DNA from: Bacillota bacterium
GTDB lineage: Bacteria > Bacillota_I > Bacilli_A > Acholeplasmatales > Acholeplasmataceae
Length of the DNA stretch: 27,997 bases
Assembly (NCBI GenBank): GCA_023458995.1
Contig: JAEWVV010000194.1
Coordinates: 1-27,997, forward strand
Direction of reading: 5' to 3'
Part shown: positions 1 through 6,653 of the stretch, piece by piece
Layout of the letters: each line of letters begins with the position of its first letter
Position numbering within the stretch: the first letter of the stretch is position 1
The notes under the pieces: model-generated
What the model was told of the DNA's origin: nothing
What the model saw: only the letters and a program-made list of their open reading frames with translations
Databases searched by the model: none
Translations under genes and position numbers: made by a program

Positions 1-1
1 G

Positions 2-220
2 TGGGGAGGAGCAGGCACAGAAGCACCTTCGGATTGGTGGACCGATAACAAGGGATGGGTCATCATTGCAGGCATCGGAATCGTGGTCATCTTTATCCTC
101 CCAAGTTTCGAAAAGGCTGTGGGTTCATTATCCAGACTCATCGGAAGCCCTAAGAGATTGCTCATCATTGGAGTCATCATCGTCGTCGCACTCGTTCTAT
201 TAGGCGTCATCAGGATCTAG
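2..220 (+). CDS. C-terminal part of a small membrane protein, phage-like module
   Basis: The gene enters from the left edge and is read in frame 2 to the TAG at 218-220, giving 72 visible residues. The visible part begins with a Gly/Trp-rich stretch, then a hydrophobic segment rich in Ile and Val, a short basic linker (SRLIGSPKRL), and a second hydrophobic helix that ends the protein. Two membrane segments joined by a short positive loop suit a virion membrane or coat-type protein, but I recognise no family. It lies 4 bases before the next small membrane protein and heads the same strand run as the Zot-like ATPase, so a shared transcript is likely. G+C is clearly higher than in the chromosomal genes to the right. 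Confidence 0.6.
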   Translation, partial: WGGAGTEAPSDWWTDNKGWVIIAGIGIVVIFILPSFEKAVGSLSRLIGSPKRLLIIGVIIVVALVLLGVIRI

Positions 221-224
221 CATC

Positions 225-464
225 ATGTGGATCATCGATGCATTTAAGTGGGTGAAAAACCTCTGGGAGAACGGGCTGAAGGAGTTCATCATCTACGGTG
301 CAATCTTCGTCACGTTCGTTCTGTCAGGTCTTCTCAGGAGACTCTATCAAGCAATCAAGAATGCAATCCTTGGACTCTTCACGGTCGAGGGTGCAATCTC
401 GTTCATCCTTGCTGCAGCTGGCGTTCTGTTTTTCCTGAATAAATTAGGAGTTTTGAAATGGTGA
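225..464 (+). CDS. Small two-helix membrane protein, phage-like module
   Basis: This encodes 79 residues. The N-terminus is amphipathic with several Trp and Lys, and is followed by a hydrophobic segment at about residues 21-36, a basic linker (RRLYQAIKNA) and a second hydrophobic segment at about 56-76. Its size and its place directly before a Zot/pI-like ATPase match the small coat or assembly membrane proteins of filamentous phages, but this rests on context and I recognise no family. The start at 225 is the only ATG near the N-terminus, and the Shine-Dalgarno signal is weak, so coupling to the gene ending 4 bases upstream is likely. An overlapping frame from 248 is taken as a shadow. Confidence 0.6.
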   Translation: MWIIDAFKWVKNLWENGLKEFIIYGAIFVTFVLSGLLRRLYQAIKNAILGLFTVEGAISFILAAAGVLFFLNKLGVLKW

Positions 465-467
465 GAC

Positions 468-1409
468 ATGGATAATATTGAGAAACTATTCGATAAAGCG
501 GTTGAAAAGATTGATCAGTTCATGCATCTGGGTGACGTCGCCCTGGATGCATTTTTCCATGCTGAAGCAAAGTTCCTCAAAAAGGGATCAGATCTCGCGA
601 ATGGTTTCATGAAGGGGATGCATCTGATTTATTTAAGACACGCCCGAAAGCTTCGCTATCTCTCGCTCCCATGGAGCCTGGTCATCCTCTATGGTTATAA
701 ACTTCTCCACGTGAACGATCTCGAAAACATTCCACTTCTTAAGGAGGGGATGCATCTGGTGAGATCTCGTGTCGGTGGAGGTAAATCACTCACATCGCTC
801 GTCCTGGCTGAGCTCACGCTGAACAAGACCGGGCTTCCATCCTATTTCACATCACCTGTAGAAAAGCCCAGGCTATCTGAAGATGGCAGGTACTACTACG
901 TGATGCACCGGGTGATCAACACGGATGACTACTACAGAGACGGCAAAAAGATCAAGAACTTCAACGCAGCGAATCGTCCCTATTTCCACAAGGACGAGCG
1001 CCATCTGGATTACAATCCCCGGATGAACAAGAGCAAGGACTACAACAAAAAATGGGTTGTAGAACACGAGGATGAACTCCTGATGCGTCACGACAAGTTC
1101 AAGACAATCATCAAGTACTCGCAGCACATGAAACTCGATTCCCAGGAGATGGAGACCTTGACTTACATGCATGAGGTCGAGACAAAAAAAGACATCCCAA
1201 TTAAAAGATGGCTTGACGATGGACGCTTCAACTACATCCCGGTGAAACTGAAATTTCACACGTATGTCATCGAGTTCGACTTTGAGGGAAAGCACAAGCG
1301 TAAGCTCGTGAAAAAATGGGCTCTCGAGGTTCCCTATGAAGTGCTTCAGATCTTCGACACACATGCTGAAGCATACAAGCATGCAGGATTACCCTTAGAT
1401 TACAAATAG
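468..1409 (+). CDS. Zot/pI-like P-loop ATPase (probable virion assembly protein)
   Basis: This is a 313-residue protein. A helical N-terminus includes a hydrophobic stretch at about 65-80 that may cross the membrane. A Walker A-like loop (SRVGGGKS) lies at 100-107, and a candidate Walker B (hydrophobic run ending in HEDE) at about 196-203. P-loop proteins of this size beside tiny membrane proteins are typical of the Zot/pI morphogenesis ATPases of filamentous phages, which sit in the host membrane and drive extrusion. Family assignment is by motif and context only. The two neighbours upstream and the coiled-coil membrane protein 14 bases downstream probably form one operon with it. The gene is GC-rich for this genome (28 and 32 G+C in two sampled 60-base lines), suggesting recent arrival. 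Another kind of viral or plasmid DNA-translocating ATPase is possible. Confidence 0.5.
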   Translation: MDNIEKLFDKAVEKIDQFMHLGDVALDAFFHAEAKFLKKGSDLANGFMKGMHLIYLRHARKLRYLSLPWSLVILYGYKLLHVNDLENIPLLKEGMHLVRSRVGGGKSLTSLVLAELTLNKTGLPSYFTSPVEKPRLSEDGRYYYVMHRVINTDDYYRDGKKIKNFNAANRPYFHKDERHLDYNPRMNKSKDYNKKWVVEHEDELLMRHDKFKTIIKYSQHMKLDSQEMETLTYMHEVETKKDIPIKRWLDDGRFNYIPVKLKFHTYVIEFDFEGKHKRKLVKKWALEVPYEVLQIFDTHAEAYKHAGLPLDYK

Positions 1410-1423
1410 GAGGAAATACACAC

Positions 1424-1876
1424 ATGTCAGAAGCAACTAAAAATGCACTGGATATCGTCTACAGAGTTTTATTCGTTTCACTATGGTTTGCAGTTCCCGT
1501 AGTGATTCTGATCGTTCTCATGTACGGATATGAACGCTATAAGAAATGGAAGGATGCAGAAAAGAAAGAAGCTGAGCGCATCATTGTGAAGATGAACGAG
1601 GATGTCATCAAAACAACGGAGACGATCAACGTTTTAAAACCGATTGAAACCGAGCTCAGAGCAAACATCTCCAAGCTTGAGGATAAGCTGAAGGAACTCA
1701 AAAAAGAAGCCGGTGAACCTGAACCTGCAGCAATACCCCAAGACGTCGAAGAGACACCAAAAGAACCTGTCAAACAACCGACGATCAAAGAGCTGCATCA
1801 GCTCGCAAAAGAGCGAAAGATTAAAGGTTTCTCTAGAATGAAAAAAGAGGACCTCATCAAAATCCTCGGTAAATAA
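1424..1876 (+). CDS. Membrane-anchored coiled-coil protein with SAP/Rho-N-like C-terminus
   Basis: This encodes 150 residues behind a strong AGGAGG ribosome binding site 14 bases after the ATPase gene. One membrane helix lies at about residues 12-35. A long charged region at about 45-97 is rich in Lys and Glu with heptad-like spacing and is probably a coiled coil. A Pro/Glu linker follows (about 98-118). The last ~32 residues have the look of a SAP or Rho N-terminal helix-extension-helix, a small fold that often binds nucleic acid. This could be a membrane-tethered DNA-binding or virion protein working with the ATPase. No exact family is recognised. The GC-rich composition matches genes 1-1409, and the gene is the last of this module. 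Confidence 0.55.
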   Translation: MSEATKNALDIVYRVLFVSLWFAVPVVILIVLMYGYERYKKWKDAEKKEAERIIVKMNEDVIKTTETINVLKPIETELRANISKLEDKLKELKKEAGEPEPAAIPQDVEETPKEPVKQPTIKELHQLAKERKIKGFSRMKKEDLIKILGK

Positions 1877-1954
1877 CAACACTATGCAGATGATGATGCA
1901 AACGCCTGCAGACGAACACGCATGCACCCATATGATGGAGTCCATCTTTTACTC

Positions 1955-1991
1955 TGCATTTGCATTTGCATTGTATATATTTATATATACA
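1955..1991. repeat. TGCATT tandem triplet running into an AT palindrome
   Basis: TGCATT occurs three times in exact tandem at 1955-1972. A perfect inverted repeat with 8-base arms (TGTATATA / TATATACA) and a 4-base loop follows at 1972-1991. The structure sits just after the last phage-like gene, where base composition drops from GC-rich to AT-rich. It may mark an element end, a replication or recombination signal, or a weak transcription stop. Nothing in it encodes a protein. Confidence 0.6.
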
Positions 1992-2034
1992 TATATCGAT
2001 ATTGTCGGATTGATGTCATCATTGTCATTGATGT

Positions 2035-2061
2035 GAAGTAAAAATGAAGTAAAAAAGAAGT
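2035..2061. repeat. 11-base phased GAAGTAAAAA repeats
   Basis: GAAGT begins at 2035, 2046 and 2057, spaced exactly 11 bases, and the first two copies continue as A-rich runs. Spacing of about one helical turn with phased A-tracts suggests bent DNA or an array of protein sites. It lies immediately left of the recombinase operator-like palindrome, so it may be part of recombinase control or an arm-type binding site. Confidence 0.5.
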
Positions 2062-2064
2062 GAT

Positions 2065-2085
2065 TGTCCACAAAATTTGTGGACA
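2065..2085. promoter_or_regulatory. Perfect 10+1+10 palindrome, probable operator of the recombinase gene
   Basis: TGTCCACAAA and TTTGTGGACA flank a single central A. The flanks extend the symmetry with AGTGA on the left and TCACT on the right, slightly offset. The right arm overlaps the -35 box TGGACA (2080-2085) of the recombinase promoter. A dimeric repressor bound here would be expected to block that promoter. A recombination core site is an alternative reading. Confidence 0.6.
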
Positions 2086-2108
2086 TCTTCACTCCCAGAT
2101 TGTATGAT
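2080..2108 (+). promoter_or_regulatory. Sigma-A-type promoter of the tyrosine recombinase
   Basis: A -35 box TGGACA (2080-2085) and a -10 box TATGAT (2103-2108) are separated by 17 bases. Transcription would begin near 2115, upstream of the GGGAGGG ribosome binding site and the ATG at 2143. The -35 box lies inside the 2065-2085 palindrome. Confidence 0.55.
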
Positions 2109-2142
2109 AATTGAATTAAAAGCCATTTGGGAGGGAACCATA

Positions 2143-3003
2143 ATGCAAATAAAAGAATCATTTGAGCTCTATTTAGCTCACGTCAATAAGTATCGACGCA
2201 AAGGTACTTATCTTTACTATCGCAAGAGTTTTAACATGCTGATTCCTATTCTTGAAAAACTTGAATATAGAGAATCATCCTTGATTGACAACGTATTCTT
2301 TGAAAACATAATCGACTATTTTTTATCAAATACCACAAAGAAAAATTCAAAGATCAATGATGCAATAAGCTGTATCATCACCGCATTCAATTTTTGTGAT
2401 ATTAAGTATCCAAAAAGATATAAATTGATGGATGATACAGAGTCATTCAAAGCATTATCTGAAGAAGAACTTGATCGTGTTCTGCAGTTTGTCAGCTCTC
2501 TCAAGTTGAATCACAGTAACAATTTATCTTGGTCATTAGCTATATGCTTATTCCTGGATACCGGAGTTAGATTATCAGAACTATTGGATATGAGATTCAA
2601 TAATGTAGATTTTGATCACAATCTAATTCAACTTGATCACACAAAAAACGGTGAGAAAAGATGTGTTTTCTTTAACTCATTATCGAGGGATCTCTTACAA
2701 AAAGCATACAAGAAAAAAACGGAATATGTGATTTGGAACTACGAGAAGGGAACACGGCTTAATAAAAGAAGTATGGAGCATTTTTTTGATAAGTTAAATG
2801 AACATGTCAAAACAGATGAGAGAATCCATCCACATCGATTAAGAAAGACATTTGCAACAAAGTTATTAAGAAAAGGATGTCCCCTCACAACAATTAGTAA
2901 ATTACTTGGGCATAAAGATATCAGACAAACTATGATATATCTGCAAGTAGATCAACTTATGATGGAAAATGATTATCAAACATTCTACCCATATAGAAAA
3001 TGA
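2143..3003 (+). CDS. Tyrosine recombinase / integrase (XerC/D-like)
   Basis: From the ATG at 2143, chosen because GGGAGGG lies about 9 bases upstream, the protein has 286 residues. The N-terminal half is a SAM-like core-binding domain. The catalytic domain shows the expected residues: Arg143 in TGVRLSELL, a Lys in the TKNGEK beta-hairpin, His231 and Arg234 in HRLR, His257 in LLGHK, and the nucleophile Tyr266. Such enzymes cut and rejoin DNA at specific sites through a covalent phosphotyrosine. Small XerC/D-sized versions act on dif-like sites or as integrases of phages and islands. It follows a GC-rich phage-like module but is itself AT-rich. The nearby repeats and tRNA-Gly make an integration role likely. 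An upstream in-frame start at 2077 has no ribosome binding site and lies before the predicted transcript start. Confidence 0.9.
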   Translation: MQIKESFELYLAHVNKYRRKGTYLYYRKSFNMLIPILEKLEYRESSLIDNVFFENIIDYFLSNTTKKNSKINDAISCIITAFNFCDIKYPKRYKLMDDTESFKALSEEELDRVLQFVSSLKLNHSNNLSWSLAICLFLDTGVRLSELLDMRFNNVDFDHNLIQLDHTKNGEKRCVFFNSLSRDLLQKAYKKKTEYVIWNYEKGTRLNKRSMEHFFDKLNEHVKTDERIHPHRLRKTFATKLLRKGCPLTTISKLLGHKDIRQTMIYLQVDQLMMENDYQTFYPYRK

Positions 3004-3013
3004 ACAATAGCAT

Positions 3014-3042
3014 TTGATTTTCGACTGATACTCAATTATAAT
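3014..3042 (+). promoter_or_regulatory. Sigma-A-type promoter of the 3074 gene
   Basis: TTGATT (3014-3019), a 17-base spacer and a consensus TATAAT (3037-3042) lie between the recombinase stop and the next gene. Expected transcription start is near 3049, followed by a GAGGA ribosome binding site before the ATG at 3074. The downstream gene therefore has its own promoter and need not depend on recombinase transcription. Confidence 0.7.
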
Positions 3043-3073
3043 ATAACTATCAATAACTAAGAGGAACACGATT

Positions 3074-3835
3074 ATGAATGATAGAGTAATCTATAATATC
3101 AGTCTCAAAAAAATACTGATGTATTCTTTTTTTGTCATATTGTCACTTATTTCATTAATTACAAATATCATTGAATTCATTAAGAGTGGTTTTGAGTGGA
3201 ATTTAATGATAGAAGTTTCTGCTGCATCAGTCTTTCTTATAAGTTTTTCAATAGAACTTTTGAATAGTATACCTCAACTTCAAAGATTTTTTCAGATTTA
3301 TAAAAGCAAAAAAAAGCAATTTGAATTTAATTTGCATTGTACATTAAAGCTTAATTCAACAATCAATTCGATTAATCTTGTTGATATCGATATGGACAAG
3401 ATAATTCTTAGTTTAAAAAAGGAAAGAATATTTCTAAAAGAAGAACGGATTGATACATATGAAAATAAAATATCTTGCGTAGTATCTTCGTTAGCAACAC
3501 TAGATACAGATTTGTCGATTATAGCTGAGTCTAATAAACTTATTCTAAAATTTTCGAATATGAAAGAAAATGGTCATAATCTTTCAAAAATCATTTCGAG
3601 AATTGGAATAATAACCAATCAATTTAAAATGATATGCCAAATTGAAAACGAATATTACAATTTACGATTAAAATATGAAAAAAATGGTAATCCATATCTG
3701 AAGTATTATGTGAATAATACATCACTTATTACCACCGTTCAAATAAACGAAAGTATCTATCTTGATAATAATATTATTGAAGCACATTGTGAAAGTGAAT
3801 CAAAAATTGAAGAATTTATTAAGTTGTATATCTAA
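3074..3835 (+). CDS. Unknown membrane protein, two N-terminal helices
   Basis: This is a 253-residue protein I do not recognise. Residues about 12-34 and 44-64 are hydrophobic helices, and the rest (about 70-253) is a soluble, Lys/Ile/Asn-rich domain with alternating strand-like and helical stretches. The likely topology is a small membrane anchor with a cytoplasmic domain. It has its own consensus promoter and a GAGGA ribosome binding site. Its stop codon overlaps that of the convergent gene on the minus strand by 4 bases (3832-3835). It is very AT-rich (one sampled line is 13/60 G+C), unlike the phage-like module and poorer in G+C than the chromosomal genes. In an accessory island it is a candidate cargo or defence gene, but no function can be read from it. 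Confidence 0.7.
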   Translation: MNDRVIYNISLKKILMYSFFVILSLISLITNIIEFIKSGFEWNLMIEVSAASVFLISFSIELLNSIPQLQRFFQIYKSKKKQFEFNLHCTLKLNSTINSINLVDIDMDKIILSLKKERIFLKEERIDTYENKISCVVSSLATLDTDLSIIAESNKLILKFSNMKENGHNLSKIISRIGIITNQFKMICQIENEYYNLRLKYEKNGNPYLKYYVNNTSLITTVQINESIYLDNNIIEAHCESESKIEEFIKLYI

Positions 3836-4575
3836 GCTTTAAGAATTAATTCACTTATTATTGAATTTGTAATTGAAAACGCTTCGTCGAATGTTGTAGC
3901 AGTACTTATAGATATTGATCCATTAGCAGAGACAATCGCAGTAATTAATTCACTATTAAACTCAATTCTAAGAACCAAAGCAGTTTGTCTTCCACCTTGC
4001 TCCTCAATTTGCATTTTAATTCTTGAGTGCTCTACATCGACTCCGAAAACTCCGGTACTTGTTGTGTTTAAAATTTTACCGTCGAAAGTATACCAGATTC
4101 CAATTTTATCGTGATATCGTCGTATTTTCTTTAAATCAATTTCATACTTTTCTAAAAAAATTGAGGACTTTGAAATCTTGTTGTTAATTGTTTTAAGAGA
4201 GTGTATTGAATTGAGAAATTTATCCGATAGTTTATAACTACAATCAAAAATTACGATTTCTGAATCACTATCGACAAATGCCTTAAACTGATTCTTGAAA
4301 AAAACATTAGTTACAGGAATATATGAATGATCAATATCAAAATCAATGTTACTTGGTTTTGGTATATATGCATTTGGATAAGTTTTATAATAATCAAAAG
4401 CGACTTTATAAATTTTAATCTTTTTAGACAATTTTAAAAACTCAACTTTTGTGACATTTTCTACTCTGGTTTCACTCAAAAATGATTCGTTTTCATATTG
4501 TGTGTAAACATCAAATTTGAAAAGCTTATAAAATGAAAATACCCGCATAGGTATTTTTTTATTATCTTCATTCAT
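3832..4575 (-). CDS. Unknown soluble protein
   Basis: This encodes 247 residues from the ATG at 4575, chosen because AGGTGG lies about 6 bases before it; an in-frame ATG at 4590 would leave that signal inside the coding region. There is no membrane segment or signal peptide. The sequence is rich in Lys, Asn, Ile and Ser, with a more conserved-looking C-terminal third containing an EEQGGRQTALVLRIEF stretch and a Ser/Thr/Ala-rich end. No family or catalytic motif is recognised. It is the last gene of the minus-strand cassette that begins with the XRE regulator at 6899 and ends tail-to-tail with the 3074 gene. It may be cargo of the same island. Confidence 0.65.
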   Translation of the reverse strand: MNEDNKKIPMRVFSFYKLFKFDVYTQYENESFLSETRVENVTKVEFLKLSKKIKIYKVAFDYYKTYPNAYIPKPSNIDFDIDHSYIPVTNVFFKNQFKAFVDSDSEIVIFDCSYKLSDKFLNSIHSLKTINNKISKSSIFLEKYEIDLKKIRRYHDKIGIWYTFDGKILNTTSTGVFGVDVEHSRIKMQIEEQGGRQTALVLRIEFNSELITAIVSANGSISISTATTFDEAFSITNSIISELILKA

Positions 4576-4677
4576 ATTTCCCCACCTCATGTATATCTTG
4601 ATTTTTATTTCAAAAAAAGCAAATCATTCGGATTTCTAAACAACAAAGGACAAATATTCAAGAAAAAGCAGTTCGCA

Positions 4678-4899
4678 TTAGCCTATAGGAGGATAGGGGT
4701 CTTTTTTATATGTGTTTCGCTCTCTAATCTGTCCATTCTCCCCATGAATAAGTACTTCAGATTTCTCTTTTATTGCTTGTTGTTTTGCCCAGTCAATCGA
4801 TTCTTTCTGAGTTGATGTAATTTTAGATGCTCGTTCAGCGCCTTCCTTTTTTGCTGCCCACTCACTTCCATGCTTTACAACATGAATATTTTTTCCCAT
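4678..4899 (-). CDS. DUF2188 family small protein
   Basis: The protein has 73 residues from the ATG at 4899, which has AAAGGTGG about 8 bases upstream; an extra seven residues from 4920 are less likely. The sequence carries the usual DUF2188 features: an opening KNIHVVKHG, W-A-x-K followed by an EGAERAS turn, a TQKESIDWA helix, a VLIHGENGQIR strand-turn and a closing DPYPP. The family is a short widespread domain of unknown function, common in mobile elements and stress gene sets. The length is typical, so it is complete. It lies in the minus-strand run between the TIR-like gene and the unknown 247-residue gene. Confidence 0.8.
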   Translation of the reverse strand: MGKNIHVVKHGSEWAAKKEGAERASKITSTQKESIDWAKQQAIKEKSEVLIHGENGQIRERNTYKKDPYPPIG

Positions 4900-4974
4900 T
4901 ATAAAATCCACCTTTCTCATATTGATTACGAAAAAATAAGAAACAAAAATAATAAAACGTGTATAAATAAAAAA

Positions 4975-5082
4975 CTAATTTACATGTAAATCAGATTTGA
5001 TTAATTTGATATTATTCAAATCATTATGATTAAGAAATTTCATCAAATCATGTTTTGATTGAGTAGCTTTAGGATCAATCAC
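4975..5082 (-). pseudogene. Short reading frame, likely -1 frame continuation of the TIR-like protein
   Basis: On the minus strand a frame of 35 codons from a GTG at 5082 to the TAG at 4977-4975 starts just after the TIR-like gene's stop. The frame is open further upstream, into the last ~45 bases of that gene, in the -1 frame. It has no ATG or sensible ribosome binding site: the AAGGA there is only 2 bases from GTG. The peptide (begins VIDPKATQ, ends KSDLHVN) looks like ordinary structured protein. The simplest readings are that the TIR-like gene has suffered an indel, or that ribosomes slip back one base at the AAAA run near its end, adding about 46 residues. Confidence 0.4.
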
Positions 5083-5087
5083 TATCC

Positions 5088-5942
5088 TTATTGATGTTGC
5101 TTGATGAGGATATCTTTTATTGCTATCTCTATGATCTCAATTCCATCCATAGAAAGTAAACTTAATTGCAAATCAAAATCATTTTGATCAAGTGTCGTTC
5201 TACATTCGAAACTGTACAAACCACCGTCTCGATTATTAAGTGTACCCAACCCATATTGGATACTATAACTGCGCTTAAAACGTTCTTGAAGAATATTCTC
5301 AGTTTGCTCTTTGTTCAATTTTGAGTTTATTGTAATTATGTAGTATGTATATTTCGAATTTCGCGTTATCACATCAACAGATTTATTTGATTCAAGTTGG
5401 TTTAATTTCCTTAGAATTTGATATAGCAAATCATTTTGTGACATGTCAGTAGGTTTTTTCAATAAACTATCTAATGATAATGCATTATATACTGGGTTGT
5501 CTATATCTTTTTCCTTCAATGATAAAGTGGTTTTCAATGTAGCTTCAAAATCACCTAAAAGCTTAGTATAACCATAGATATCATTTGTATAAAAAATAAG
5601 TCTATCATCATGGATATCAAAAGGGGGAGTTACTCCACTTTTTAATAGAGAAATAACTTTCTTTCTCATTGTATGAGCAACAGCTAATTCGTACATAACG
5701 TTTGGATTAAAAGTAGTAAGGTTTGCAATCACTACTTCTGAATTATAAATTCCAGTAATGATGTCTTTGTTTATCGATCCTACTTTAGATAGTTCATGAG
5801 CAGCATAAGCGTGTTTTAATCCATTTTTTTCACAGATTGGTCGTATGATATTTGAAATTATGGAATCGAATTCTTTTTTGAGCAACTCGTCACCAGCACT
5901 GACTGGTGTGATTATGAAGCATGATAAATCTTTTGTCTCCAT
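5088..5942 (-). CDS. TIR/nucleoside 2-deoxyribosyltransferase-like protein
   Basis: This encodes 284 residues behind an AAGGAG site. Residues about 5-130 form a Rossmann-like domain: an opening CFIITPVSAGDE strand-turn, a helix with FDSIISNIIRPICE, a DIITGIYNSEVVIANLT strand, then the signature NPNVMYELAVAH at 79-90. Glu85 of this signature corresponds to the catalytic Glu of deoxyribosyltransferase-like and TIR-like N-glycosidases. A linker at about 130-190 leads to a C-terminal domain of unknown type (195-284). Relatives of the N-terminal domain occur often in anti-phage systems as NAD- or nucleotide-cleaving effectors; an effector role here is inference. The C-terminus may be cut short by a frameshift (see 4975-5082). 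It is the fourth gene of a minus-strand cassette with an XRE regulator. Confidence 0.75.
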   Translation of the reverse strand: METKDLSCFIITPVSAGDELLKKEFDSIISNIIRPICEKNGLKHAYAAHELSKVGSINKDIITGIYNSEVVIANLTTFNPNVMYELAVAHTMRKKVISLLKSGVTPPFDIHDDRLIFYTNDIYGYTKLLGDFEATLKTTLSLKEKDIDNPVYNALSLDSLLKKPTDMSQNDLLYQILRKLNQLESNKSVDVITRNSKYTYYIITINSKLNKEQTENILQERFKRSYSIQYGLGTLNNRDGGLYSFECRTTLDQNDFDLQLSLLSMDGIEIIEIAIKDILIKQHQ

Positions 5943-6037
5943 TTTCGTATAATCTCCTTTTTAAAAAATAACTAAACTTAAAATCAAATCAAATTTAAGC
6001 GCAAAAATTTACTAATACAATGTTTAGTATTACTTTT

Positions 6038-6265
6038 TTAATCTATACTAACTACTGACAGTAGTTTAATTAATTTGTCAACCTGGTTATCATTCAAATA
6101 AAACCACGTTTCGCAAACACTAGAAATATTATTAACACTATTCTTAGCATGTAAATCTTTTAGGACTAACTTGCTAAATTGTTTAGATACTGATAAATAA
6201 GAAATAGAATCGACATTAACAATTGTTTGCTGACCATTATACGTAAACACAAAAAAATTACTCAT
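6038..6265 (-). CDS. Unknown 75-residue protein
   Basis: This has a very strong GGAGGAGG ribosome binding site and encodes 75 residues without a signal peptide or membrane helix. The N-terminal half looks like beta strands (FFVFTYNGQQTIVNVDSISYL), followed by a polar middle and a helical C-terminus (NDNQVDKLIKLLSVV). One Cys and one Trp sit in the centre. The strand-rich start followed by a helix resembles small DNA- or ligand-binding folds, but no family is recognised. It lies between the coiled-coil protein (26 bases upstream) and the TIR-like gene (95 bases downstream), so it may be a partner or inhibitor of one of them. That is inference from position only. Confidence 0.6.
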   Translation of the reverse strand: MSNFFVFTYNGQQTIVNVDSISYLSVSKQFSKLVLKDLHAKNSVNNISSVCETWFYLNDNQVDKLIKLLSVVSID

Positions 6266-6291
6266 TTAGTTTCCTCCTCCCCAATTGATTA

Positions 6292-6642
6292 TTATAATAA
6301 TGAAAACAAAGCTGCCATAAATGTAATTATTAGAGCAACCCAAAATAAGATTCTTTCTCTTTTCTCTGCTCTATTCTTAAGTTTAATCTCAGCTTGAAGA
6401 ATTTCATTTTGATCATGTTGCTCAATAGCGACACCCTGTAAGGCATTTATCAAGTCCTCCATTGCCATTAATTGAGCCTTCTGATGGCTTAGTATTTCTT
6501 GCTGAGCTTCACAAGTCTGTTTAGCATACTCTGCTTCCTGCTTAGCATACTTAGTTTGTTCCATTTGGGCTTGTGCAGTTTTTTCTGCAGAACGGGCACT
6601 CTCTCGTGCTATCTGCTGTTCAATCATTTTATTAATATCCAA
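6292..6642 (-). CDS. Coiled-coil protein with C-terminal membrane anchor
   Basis: This encodes 116 residues, starting at TTG 6642, which is supported by AAGGAG about 10 bases upstream; the first ATG (6627) is too far from it. Residues about 1-95 are almost wholly charged and helical, rich in Gln, Glu, Ala and Lys (AEKTAQAQMEQTKYAKQEAEYAKQ and similar are heptad-like), so a long coiled coil is likely. Residues about 98-116 form one hydrophobic helix at the extreme C-terminus, giving a tail-anchored topology with the coiled coil in the cytoplasm. It begins 11 bases after the XRE gene and should be co-transcribed. A scaffold or membrane-docking role for the downstream TIR-like protein is possible but unproven. 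Confidence 0.65.
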   Translation of the reverse strand: MDINKMIEQQIARESARSAEKTAQAQMEQTKYAKQEAEYAKQTCEAQQEILSHQKAQLMAMEDLINALQGVAIEQHDQNEILQAEIKLKNRAEKRERILFWVALIITFMAALFSLL

Positions 6643-6653
6643 AATCCTACTCC

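Noticed and set aside
873..1382. Long minus-strand frame opposite the Zot-like ATPase
   Set aside because: It mirrors the coding gene, has no ribosome binding site, and its residue content is typical of an antisense shadow.
1949..2161. Minus-strand frame across the control region
   Set aside because: Low-complexity composition (strings of Asn, Tyr, Ile and Ala from AT repeats), no ribosome binding site, and overlap with the recombinase promoter.
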